A stretch of 64,000 bases of DNA from Pipra filicauda. Lineage: Eukaryota > Chordata > Aves > Passeriformes > Pipridae. The position numbers were made by a program, and so were the translations under genes. The notes under the pieces are model-generated. The model was not told the DNA's origin, searched no databases, and saw nothing but the letters and a program-made list of their open reading frames with translations. Below are positions 1 to 11,731 of the stretch, piece by piece. The first letter of the stretch is position 1. The number at the start of each line of letters is the position of its first letter. Location of the stretch: NCBI RefSeq assembly GCF_003945595.2, contig NW_024105087.1:2857001-2921000 (forward strand), in the 5' to 3' direction.

Positions 1-1302
1 TTTGAGTCAGAGAGTGCACACTTACATCCCTCAGGAAGTTATCAGACTCCATATCCAGCCACAATATCATCATTATAAACTCATACTAAAATTCATAAAG
101 CTGTAAATAAAGAGTGTACACACACTTTTCTGTTGAGCTGGCATGTGCAGGTTGGTAATGTTCCAAGCTCTGGAAGGATGGAATTGCTCAGTGGAAAAAA
201 AAAGGATGCATATCCTGGTACACCTCTACCCGGTAGTAAAGGTTTTACTCGCATTTTTGTTGTCAGCCAAAGTTAAGGATTATTTAAAATATTTAGTTAA
301 TCTATAATCTTTTTCTTATCACATGCAGTTCTGAAGGGCTAAGAACTACTCTTTTAACAGACCAGCTCTTTAATATTAACAGGCACTAAAAGATTACCAA
401 CTTGAGCTGGTTTTGTTGTTCTAGTTTTGAGGGGGTTTGTTGTTGGTTTGGGGTTTTTTTTGAACCAAAAGCAAACAAAAGACTCCCCTCCTTTATTACA
501 GGTCCCACATCTAGCACATTATGTATTTTACTATGTGTCATAGATAAGTACAACTCTGACATACAATGCTGCACTGAAAGTTCGGTTCAACCACTTAAAG
601 GGTTAAGTCACAAATGCTGTACAAACAGCAAAACACTGTCTAAAACGAAAAGAAAAAAAAAATGCTTTCTGTTCCTTGTCACTTCTTTTTTTTCACCCTT
701 TTCCCACCAGTCCTTTTCCTCAAGCTGTTGTGTAACTGTGCCGTTCCCTGTGATGCCGTGCTGCCAGGTACTTGCTTCCCTTTTGCAACTTCTCTTAAAG
801 CCTGTACATGTACCCTTCAACACATGATGGAGCAGGATGCTGCACAGGGTTGAAATAATACGGATAAGAAGGCTGAAGGAAAAAGTAACGTAATTCCCAT
901 GTGAAAGGAAACATGAGTGTTTTAATTCAAATGTCTTGTGGGCTAAACAGCTGTTCATAAAGCAGGCAGCAAAAGAAACAGGTTCTGTTGGCCGTGAAAG
1001 GCTTAAATATGGAAAATAACATAAGGTTCTTAACCATCTAATGTTACACTTATTTGTGAGCCAGGTCACAACACAAGGCTGAAGACAGTTTATTTATGGG
1101 AGAATGGCTCCAACAACACACACTCTCCCAAACTTATTTAATTTTCTTGAATATGATAATTCCCTACCAAAGCCCTGTCACGTGAGAGTCAGCCCCATGC
1201 TGGAGGAAGGAATTGTTTATTATGTTTTCTCCCACTTGTAGAGGTGAAGTATTCAAATAATGTTGAGCAAGGTACATGTTAAGAGCCACATGCAGCACCA
1301 TA

Positions 1303-1320
1303 CACACACACACACACACA
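1303..1320. repeat. CA dinucleotide microsatellite
   Basis: About nine uninterrupted CA units are visible. Short, intronic, probably polymorphic. Confidence 0.85.
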
Positions 1321-2971
1321 ATCTTCTTTCCCCTTCACAGATTGAAAGGGTACTGTATAAGTGAACTTACGAGCCTTTCTAGAGTGCTGTGAAACTGCCT
1401 CCTGCATGGCTCCATATCCCTCCTCTCTACCAAAAACCACCTCTCTGGTCACAGTGACAGCAAACAGAACCTATGCCCACAACCAGACTCTTTCAGTGCA
1501 AAGGCATCTTCTGTCAATTTGAGAAGAGGCTGAGCTAAAACACTGAGCTTCTCACAGCATCAGAAACCCACATTGACGCCTTTCTCTTTACTCAATCTGC
1601 TCAGGGATTGGAAATTACTGACCAAAGGACTGTGTTACTGTATTAACACATTAAATCTAGATTTGCAGAGTTCCTTATTAAAACCATAAGGACAAATTAT
1701 ACTTTTGCAACGTCTCTCCACAAATAATTTCTGAAACGTTTAAGAACCACTCCAGAAAATTTTGGAAACCATCAGTGGGTGCAAGGAAGTTGGGGATTTG
1801 GGTCACAGAAAAATGACCGTCTTGACCTGATGGGTCAAGAAAAGCTGCAGATACTTGGCTTTGAACCATCACCTAGAAGAAAACACAAGAAAATAGGAAG
1901 AGATTTTCTGAAGAATTTTAAGAACTTGGCACTTTCAAAATGGGTGAGAAGTCAATGGAGCAAAATAAAAGCCAATCATATGTTGCAAGATGTAACTGGG
2001 ACGAAATAAACCTCCTGACTGGGGGAAGAACACTTCAATCATTTGGTTTAAAAGACTGTTGCAATGACCTGAGTCCTAACTGTTGCAGAACAAGAGATTT
2101 TAAACCCTGCTTAGTCAGCAGGTGTTAACTACAAGATTCACTTTTCAATGTTTATGTATCATCCATCACTCTTGTATTATTTTAGCAAAACTTACATTTA
2201 AGAACACATTCGGTTTTCATTCCCTACACCAAAACAGCACTAGTCTAGCACAAAACTAGCACCTTGCTAGGCAGAACTACTGGTGCCCAGCTAGTCACAG
2301 GAACGAAAGTCTGAACTGGCTTTTGCTAACCTAAAAGAACAAAACTGAGTAGCAAGTAGAGATGGAGGAAAACTTTCTCAGAAGGTCAGAGCAAGAATTT
2401 TTTCTGCTACAGCACAGGAAAAATTACAAGGATGGGGGCTGGACACAAAAAAGATAACATAGCCCTATGCTGGATTTTCTTGCCACCTGACAAACCATAG
2501 CCAGAGTGAGACCACCTGCAGTCAAACCTCCCACTGTGAGACAAACAACATGAAACTGCTCCAGTTTTTACCCTGATAAATTCCTCGTAACCTACAGTAC
2601 ATATACAGAAGTTCACACAATTATAAGCATTTATAAAAGTCTATAAAAACAAACTAGGTGCTGATATCACCATAAGTACTATAGTCTCTCACTATTGTGT
2701 TACAATGTAAATGCTGAGCTTGGTTGCTTAAGTTGGAAATTTCATAAAGGTAACTTGGCTTTCTTCCATGCTGTGTCAGAAGACCTTTACTACGGTGAAA
2801 TTATTTGGCTGGCACTGACAGATACATCCCAGTATTGTTCCACACCAGCATTAGAGCTTGCAAGACCAGTATGGTGTTATATAACAGACTGTAAACATAT
2901 ATGGATTTCAGTTAGAATAAGACAGCACATGAGTACAATATGTATCAAACAGCATGACCAGTGCTGCTGGT

Positions 2972-3030
2972 TATGTGAATAATGCTGTATAAGGTTTATA
3001 TGAATAAGGCTATGTGAATAATGCTGTATA
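2972..3030. repeat. 20-bp direct repeat pair, 39 bp period
   Basis: The 20-mer beginning TATGTGAATAATG occurs identically at 2972-2991 and 3011-3030. A related but shorter piece lies between them, suggesting a local duplication that has partly decayed. Confidence 0.85.
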
Positions 3031-3979
3031 CTAAAACCCAAAGGATTTAGGGGGCCAGAAACTATTTTACTCTCTTTAATCTCTACATTCTACACAGTAA
3101 CACTAAATAGAAAGATACAGAAAGCAGCAACAGGGCTGTTGCTCCTGAAAAGCTACTGTTATCATTTAAAGGGAGGAACAGGGCATTCAAGATCAAAGAG
3201 CGTTTTAAATATCAACCAAACACTAACACTGCTGAATGCAATGGAATCCTGGCAAACCCATAAGGCAGAGTCATTTCAAAGACTCACCTAAAACACTAAA
3301 AGAAACCAAGCATCTGGTAAATGTTTTCAGCAAAAGGCTGAAAACCATTTCCAAGGAGAGACGGGAGGGACATAAAGACACCAGGGCTTTTAATTTTCTC
3401 TCTCTGCCATTGTTCATATCAGTACACTGTACTTGTTTGATGTTTGGATGCAACTACTTAAAAACACAGTAGAAGAAACATGAGCAGCTGCCTGCTTCCC
3501 CTCCTCCTGGGAACACTTCAGAAACAAGAGCTCCTGTGAGTTTGTCCTGTGCCAGATGCACTGCCAGTGCCCCACACAAATACCGCAATATTTTTTCCAT
3601 TTGGATTTGAAGGAAAATACTTTTGTTCCTTATCTGAGTTGAGTTGAGCCAACACAACACCATTAGTTGCTGGGTGGTGGCCAGGCCTGACTTATAGGAC
3701 CAGACTCCAATCTCTTCCTTTAAGATTAATACTAACCTCAGTGCGAGCCACACAAACTAAGTCTTGCACAAAGCCAGACAATATTGCTTCCTAAGGCTAT
3801 CCTAGATCACTTGTGGATGGTAGAAGAATTACCCATTTGTTCTGTATTAGTGTTAATATTTTTCTACAATATGTAGGTTTCTGCATCAAGCTTTGAAGAA
3901 GGACTGGAATTACATTGCCATTCCTTATCCCTTACTACAAATCTCACTGACTAACAAAATCTCCAGGAATGACAGCTTT

Positions 3980-4443
3980 CTAGCTGCTTTATTTAATATG
4001 GGTTAAAACTGCTCTGGTTTCATCGAACAACATTCTCCCCAAAAAGCTAAAGAGTTAAAAAACACTTAGATTTAACTATAAATTTCATCTTCAAGCTACG
4101 TTACTACATCAAGGCCTAATATTACACTTCTCAATGTATTTTCCTCAGAATAGGCCAAGATCAGGCAAGCTACATGCTGTCATGAAACAGGAAAGAACAA
4201 GTTGAGTGAGACTTGGCCTCTCCCCTCTTCTTCCCAGGCATCAATCTCCTTGCAAGAGCTAACAAAGCAGCTTCAGAGGAACAGAGCACTTAAAATTAGT
4301 TTGTCCAAGAGCTGCAGTACAGACTTGTACGACGTTTTGTACAAAACACGCGCCATCTCAACACTTAAAAAGTAACTTCGTGTTCCTCTTCTGTGTCCTC
4401 TTTAGCAAGGTGGACAATGAATCCAATACAATCCATGACACTG
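3980..4443 (-). other. Candidate minus-strand terminal exon (unconfirmed)
   Basis: Reading the minus strand, a good acceptor (pyrimidine tract ending TTCTGTTCTCAG) sits just before 4442. It is followed by an open frame of about 24 codons that reads through CIGFIVHLAKEDTEEEHE and ends in TAA at about 4369. Further on, an AATAAA-type signal lies at about 3984-3990. I do not recognise the peptide. It cannot be the C-terminus of ARHGAP10, which ends in an SH3 domain. It could be an alternative last exon, part of a lncRNA, or a chance arrangement in 41 kb of intron. No matching upstream exon was identified. Confidence 0.2.
4334..4347. repeat. 14-bp perfect palindrome
   Basis: GTTTTGTACAAAAC is its own reverse complement. 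It lies in a small CpG-containing patch (ACG, GCGCG) that is unusual for the surrounding AT-rich intron. Confidence 0.8.
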
Positions 4444-7400
4444 AGAACAGAAACGGGATTTAGTTACTACCTGAGTAAGGTGGATAAAACAGGATTTACT
4501 TAGTAACTTAGCAGATGCAATCCATGGGACAGAATTATTAAGAACACCAACGTGTTCCAACTCCCTAAAACCAAATAAACTTTTTCGATATATTTGTGAG
4601 ATAAAAATGAGTATTAAGAAAATTTACAATAAAGCTAAAATACAAAGTTATTAGTTTCCATCCAAAACCAGAATGGAAATCAAGTTCAAAGACTAAAAAG
4701 CTTCTGGAGTTCCATTTTGATAATGTCACATTACCCATGGCAGCTCATGAGTTTCTGAAAGCTTAGCAAATTTGGGTATGAGGATTAAAAAGTAATGTAT
4801 TACTGACTTGTCAAGTACCTCAACCTCCCTGGGCCCCAATTCCCCAGCATAATACAGTGTATTTGGTCCATCCCACACCTTTAAAACAAATAAGGAAAAC
4901 CACAACCTCTCACCATTTCAGTTTAATTTAACCGGCATTCGGCTCCCACTGGCCCAAAGTCACCTTTCCAATGGCTCCCGACTGTCCAGCAGTTGACAGC
5001 TTCACACTCTCCACATTCACATATTCCCGGGTCTGAGATAACTCCACACCAACTATACCAAAGTTAGGATGTGATTTATTATTTACAAAAAACCCTCAGA
5101 AATTTGGTGTCAGAATGACACCAAGTTGCTCTAGATCCAGTCTCCAAACACATGTGCACACACAAAAGAGAGTTTAAATTTTCAAAGTACAACAAAAAAG
5201 AGGAAGAGCCAACAAAGGGCAGAAGCAATATTTTAGGTAAGTCTTTCAAATTTTAACATGGAAGGGGTGCTGGTTACCAAATTTAAAAAAAGAAAGAACA
5301 CACATCAAACCAAAAACTTGGCATTTCAATATCAGAGAGAAAAAGAAGACTGCGAGAGTAAAATGAAAACCAAACAACCCTAGAGTAATTTATGTGTAAA
5401 TACAAGAAATCAATAACAATTTTAGGAATCTTAATCTCTACTGGAATTTTTCTTTTTAACTTGTCATAGATAGGAACTGATGCCATTCTTCTATTACACT
5501 TAAGTCCAAATTTTCTCATGACTCTCCCAGATAATGACAACAGGAAGTGAACACCTAGAAGCCAAAACAGAAAAGCATGTTCTTATTGTTCATGTTTTTA
5601 CTTTTCAATCTAAGAAAGAGAGAGAAAAATAACTACTGGGGTAATAAATATCATTGCAGAACAGTGCCTCTGTTAGGAACTCACTGGTCTTAAGTGTTTC
5701 TTCCACAGTGTTGGACATTCCCTATTACCAGTTTTACTGCATGCTGAGGTCATTAATTGTGGCATAATTCTGTTACAAGTAAAAACCAGCTCTTTAGCCT
5801 GAACAAGTCATGTAAATAGCACAACAAAGTGATTCTAACCTCCCCACTTCTTAAAAGAGAGAATCCAATTCTTGCAAGTTTCTATTTCATAGGTTATTTC
5901 TGTCATATTTTATGATTTTCCTTCTTTCAAATGCATAAACCCATTGTCTAAACACCACTCACTATTCACCGTATCAATCAAAACAGGCAAGTTGAGAAAG
6001 CTTTCAGATTTTAGCAGAGTCATTTTTTTCATAGATATGCAAAATGTTTTAGATGCCATAACCTCCAACCATTGTTTTCTCCTCTAGAAAGTAAGCAGTA
6101 CAACAACATAAAATGCATATCATCTTATCTACCTTCTCTGGTTCTACAACTTTTATCAGTAAAAACAGACTTGACTCATTTCTTTTCTTTCCACCCTTGT
6201 CAGTGAAAGGGTACAAACTCCACATGCCCCCACATCAAGAAACATCTAATTAACATGTTAATTACCATATATTAAATATCACAAAGTAGTATCTTATGCA
6301 AGTATGGGCAAAGTGCCAAATCTTGTTCATATTGTCCCTGGGTTGCACCACACCTTTCTGGACTCTGTTTATTTGCCTTTTTAGCTGGATCTTTGAAATT
6401 TGGCAGCCAGCCCTACTGCACCCTGCCAAGGGCATTTTCCTCTTTGCATCACAAGCATTGGGCAAAACAGCACATTTAGTATCTCAGCAGAGACTAAGGT
6501 TCTCCTAGAGCATATCCAACAGCTCTGACAAAAAGGTACATCCCTCTGTCAGCTCAGATGGTGACTACATCTTTCAGTTCTGCTCTTCAGGAACACAGCA
6601 TAAAGTCACATCATGAAAGAAAATGACAAGTTCCATCCTAGCCCCACAACCCTGCCAATAAATTCACTGCTTCAGGGGTGGAGAAACATTCCTGCAACCA
6701 CCCTAATATAAATTCTGTATCCCAAAGTCTCTGCAGAAGGGTCTTGCAACTGTGGTGGAAGTTCCTGTGGAGTACCACAAAGATAATTTGTCTTCAGAAG
6801 AATCAAAACCATCTTTCTAATCCGTACAAACTCTGTGTCTCTTACAACAAAAGACCAAAAGAAACAATAAATTAGAAAGCAAGCACTCAGAAAAACAAAT
6901 TTGCAGCGCAGAAAATTATGAGATCATTCCACAAAGTTCACACTGTTCCCAAAGGTAAAAACCAGCAGTTCAGGATTTGCTGCAAAGGTTTCCCTGTATC
7001 ATCCTGCACCAAATGGTGGCAACAGGGACACCCAGGTTAGGTATATACTCTGTTCCCAAAAGAAAACTCTGCATCAATCCAGAAGCAACAGTTGGAATAC
7101 ACAATAGCAAAACAGTTGAACAGTCAAAGCTTTCACTGGTAAATCTTTCTACAATACCTTCAGCTCTTCAAGTAGCACAGACCTGCGGATTGTCTTCTAA
7201 AAGTGACTGAATTAGAAAACATGAGATGAAAACATATCTTTTCAGAAATCAGAATTTTACTATTGCTAAAGATATATGAATTCAGAAGATAAGATTACAC
7301 GTTTAGTAATGAATTTTGAAGAAGAAAATTAAAACTAATTTAAGATGTTTATAAGAAAACTCTGATCACTAAATAGAACAAGTTTCCAAATTTTGTATTC

Positions 7401-10400
7401 TTCAATTATAATTCTTGTCAAACATCACAGATTTGAGGGCCTTCCTGCATTTCTGCTGCTCAGTAGCAAGTAAATCAGAAGCTTAAGGATGAAAAATCGT
7501 GCTAGTTAACTGAAAACATTCTCCTCAACTGGGAAACTCTGCAAAAGACAAAAAGAAGTTACAGGAAAAAAATGTGATTATTGTACAGATACTTATCCAA
7601 TGTCAGCATTCTGAATGTTTTAATTCTGGAGTACTGCTTTCTTTCCCAGACTGATTTCCCAGACAATAACTACAATGTTTACATGAAAAATACTATATTG
7701 TATTAAAATAGTATTTTCATTGCAAAAGAAAATAACAATTCACTGTTGGCCAGAAGCTAAATTTTGCCATTTTATTCTCCAAATTATAAAAGAGTTTTGT
7801 GGTTGGGAGGCAACCTCACATAGTAAAGTCTATACTCTGAATACAGGCAATGAAGCATTAACCCCTCACAACTCAAATGAAATACTCTCTGAATTCGAGG
7901 CACTTTTTAAAATCCAAATAGCTGACGGGACATGCCCACCCCATTTCTTCAGTCACGAAAATTTGCTCATGGCAGTCAGGTAAACTTGTTACATCAGCAT
8001 AGGAGAGGTCCTAACCCATCACCAAGGCACAGAGATTTCCCCCTTCCAAGAAACAGGACTGACTTCATTATTTGAAGTCTATTGTCTTCAAAAGCACACA
8101 GATGAATGCAACTTCATCTGGTTGAGCAAGCTGGAGGGGAAGCACAGCCCATCCTGGGATGGGAACATTACAGCAAACACAACTTGCAGGTTTTCCACAT
8201 GCCACATCTGCTGGCATTGGGCATGAACATCATCTCAGAGTTCATATCCAATACATATTTTCAGCAAGATCTTTTTTCCTCTACAGCAGCAAGCAAGGAA
8301 GGGGGGTGGGGGAAAACCAAGCCCAAAAAAATCAACCTTTCCCCCTGTTTTTAGTTAAATGAATCCTGAACAGGATTTCACACAGGAAAGGCCTTTTCCC
8401 AGACAGAGCTCTCTTGCCTGCTTGGTTCCAGTTGTTTGGTGGTGCTTTTCACAAGAAGTCAGATGACAACTCCAGAGAGGGAAGTGGGCAGCCAAAACAC
8501 AAGAAGAACTGGTAGCCACCTCCCTAATGAATGACTAGAGCAAGTTTTTTTATCATCTTTAAAACCACATGCTGTTCACTGACTGTTTGAAATGTATTTA
8601 TGAGGCTGGATATCAAGTCTGCAGAAATGTCAACATGAAACACCTCCAGAAAACAAAAATAATTCACAATGTTTTGTGTCTTTAAAATGGCAGATATCTC
8701 AAAACTCTGTCACTTGTATGGAATTACTGCCTAAACATTTGCATATATAGACAAAAACCCAAAAGGAGATCAAACTGTGCCTTCTCCACAGCAAGACATG
8801 TCCAAACATGCACTCAGCACAAGTGCACACCTAAAATTAGGGTGTTATATGAAATGGCTACCAAATACTTTGTCATCAGCAAGACCATAAAAGGTTCAGA
8901 AAATAAAGTTATATTTTCACCAATTCCTCTGCTCATGAGTCATGAAAATTAAGTTAATTCTTCCAGTGGGAAAACACCTCAGTCAGTACAGCTTTATTTT
9001 TCCAAGTGCAAGAGGATTCAAGTGGGAAAGGACAGAGGAAAACAATCAGAAATCAGATAAATAAGCAGCTGAGATCTATAATTCAACACAGAGTCCAAGT
9101 GCCCAACCTTTGGGGTACTTATTTATTTATTTAAAGGTGAGAATATTAGTGTATTTTGAAAAACAGCTGACAGCAACTGTGGTGCAGAGGACAGCCTGTA
9201 CTTACCTCATATATAGTTTCCAGAAAAAACACCAGACAGCATAGCAGTGGGTGACTTAACTAGATGCTCCAATTAAAAAAAAAAAAGTTTTACTCTCCAC
9301 TTTTCCAAAACTGTCAAACGGACACCACAGAATATTTCAACATCCTTATTCTGATTACAGGAGTCCATTAAATAAATAAAACCGACAAAAAGCACTGATA
9401 TATGTCAAACACGCAAGTAAAGGATGAATTTTACACTTCCCTGTCACTGCTCTCACTGTTTTTGTCTTTTAAAGTTATTGCTAGAGAAAGCTCTGATGCT
9501 CCAACATCATTCCACCTGCCAGCTTCTCCAATTATTGCAATTTATTTGCTTGGGCAGAAGAATAAAGTTATTGCTCCAATTACTTCTGAGAGAACTTAAC
9601 AGGAAATACTTATTTAAATAGTCAACTATGTAGTACAGTAAATGCCAAAACAGAAACTTCACTCATCTCTGGTCTGGATATTTGTGCAATAGTTGAACTT
9701 TACGCATAAAGAAATGCTGTAAATCCTTCTGACAGTTTCAGATTAGAAATTTTACAAGAGGCCAATGATTCAATTGTAAGCTAATACTCTGCATTCAAAG
9801 GAGACACCCAGTCAAACTCACTGGCTCTGACTGGGAAAAAACTTTTGATCTTAAAGTTTCTGGCATACAAGCACTTGTAAGCCTCATTGTTTTGGGATTT
9901 CCGTACATTTCTCCAAAATGAGTTTCCAATCTAGATATCAGTGGCAATGTGTTCCTGAATAAAAGATCAAAAATCAAAACAATTGAGCAAAAGCAATCTA
10001 GGACAGTCAAGAACAATCACCATACCCTCATGCAAAGCACAGCATGAAAGAAACATCTTGCAATCCCACACAGGAAACAAAAAATTCTTGTTTAGTCTTC
10101 TAATGCAATTTCAGATCTCATTCTGTTTTCAGACAAAAGGAAGACTTACAGTATATAACACAGGAAGAATCTTTTTTACATTACTTACATCCTTTATGCT
10201 TTGACACAAGAAGTAGCTTAAATTTACCATCACAGATTTAAAGAAAAGTCAAGCTGGTTTTATTTCTAAATAAGCATAACATGTAAAATTTCTGAGTGAA
10301 AGGACAAGGCTATGTAACTTCTGGATTTTTCCTTCACTTAACCTGTTTCAGCTGCATTACTGTGCACTCTGCATGTCTGACACAAGGCACTCTCAGAAGA

Positions 10401-11065
10401 GAGTAGATAATGCTGTTCCTTGCATAAGATGAGCAATAACCACAGAAGTATCCACAGTTTCCCTTAGAAACTACTGTATATTTCCTGCAGTGGAAGTGAC
10501 TCTTCTCACCACCCTGATAATATGAGGAACACTTTGTATAACAGAGCAGGAGTACAGAAGTGCAGCACTCGGTTCAGTCATGTTTGAGTTTCACTCGTGC
10601 AAGTGAAGAAAAAAGAGCGAGTCAGCATTTCCAAATAGAAAGCCGTTTTCTAAAATGTTTGGATTTTTAAATTTTCCATCGCCATTTCTAGGGTTGAGGT
10701 GTTACTAAGCTTGGGATACTTTATAAAGCAGGAAGTACTGATTTTCCTTTTGTCTCTTTTTCCTGGACCCAACAGTCCATATTCAAGTACTGTCCCTCCT
10801 TATCATCAGCCAAAAGGATCCACAAGTTTGCCTTGATAACCCAGACTTATTCAGCACACTTGAAGCTTTAACTACACATGTCAGAACAGGTAAGAAGCAG
10901 ACAAAAAGGGAGTAGACTAAACTGACTGACAACAAATGTTGCCAATTGAGTATTCTAGACATGGGTTCCCTTCTCTAAAACAAGACAACATGAAAAAAAT
11001 CTATTTTACCAGACTAATAGATAAAATGAGGAGCTGCTTGGACTGTGACAATCTATGTTATAAAG

Positions 11066-11710
11066 TCATAGAATCATTTTGGTTGGAAAAGACCCTTAAA
11101 CATTGAGTCCAACCATAAACCTAACACTTCCAGGCCTACCACTAAACTGTGTCCCTGAGTACCTACACATCTTTTAAATGGCTCCAAGGATTGTGGACTC
11201 TACCACTCCCAAGGGCAGCCTGTTCCAATGCTTCACAACCCCTTTTGGTGAAGAATCTTTTCCTAACACCTAATCTAAACCTTCCCTGGTGCAACCTGAG
11301 GCCATTTTTTCTTGTCCTGTCATTTTCTATATGGGAGAAGAGACCAACCCCCACCTGGCTACAACCTCCTTCCAGGTAGTTATAGAGAGCGATGAGGTCT
11401 CCCCTGAGCCTCCTCTTCGCCAGGCTGAACAACCCCAGCTCCCTCAGTCACTCCTCTTAAGACTTTTGCTCCAGACCCTTCACCAGCTCTATTGCCCTTT
11501 TCTGGACATGCTCCAGCACCTCAATGTCTTTCTTGTAGTGAAGGACCCAAACTGAACACAGGATTGGAGATGCAGCCTCACCAGTGCCAAGTCGAGGGGA
11601 ATGATCTCTGCCCTGGTCCTACTGGCCACACTATTCCTGATATAGGCCAGAATGCCACTGGTCTTCCTGCCCACGTGAGCCCACTTATATGTACTATACT
11701 CACAGAAGAA
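11066..11710 (-). mobile_element. CR1 LINE fragment, minus strand
   Basis: The plus strand starts with the reverse complement of the CR1 3' end (TCATAGAATCATTTTGGTTGG, then a 'gtccaacc' stretch). A decayed remnant of the CR1 ORF2 C-terminus can be read on the minus strand at about 11163-11432, including [18 protein letters not shown] and VGVGLFS. The copy is 5' truncated, as CR1 copies usually are, and carries frameshifts. It appears older than the copies at 26.5 and 52.2 kb. CR1 elements do not make target duplications, so exact ends are approximate. Confidence 0.92.
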
Positions 11711-11731
11711 CCCCAAATTTCAAATTTGGGG
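11711..11731. repeat. Perfect 10-bp inverted repeat at CR1 edge
   Basis: CCCCAAATTT and AAATTTGGGG flank a single C, forming a near-continuous 21-base palindrome exactly where CR1 similarity appears to stop. The sequence beyond is AT-rich (ATATATACAAAT). Confidence 0.8.

Larger units (their letters stand above)
1..11065 (-). other. ARHGAP10 intron 1, far-left block
   Basis: AT-rich sequence without a recognised gene or large repeat. It contains a CA microsatellite (about 1303-1320), a 20-bp direct repeat pair (2972-2991 and 3011-3030), a minus-strand candidate terminal exon near 4.4 kb (listed separately) and a TTTA run near 9120. Open frames here, such as 2695-2982 (plus) and 608-1069 (minus), have no features of known proteins and look like chance. 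Confidence 0.6.

Noticed and set aside
608..1069. 153-codon open frame on the minus strand
   Set aside because: Low-complexity, with no recognisable family, no matching neighbouring exon, and runs of Lys and Phe from A/T tracts.
7720..7983. 87-codon plus-strand frame that looks superficially protein-like
   Set aside because: No known motif, no acceptable splice or promoter context, and no exon partners.
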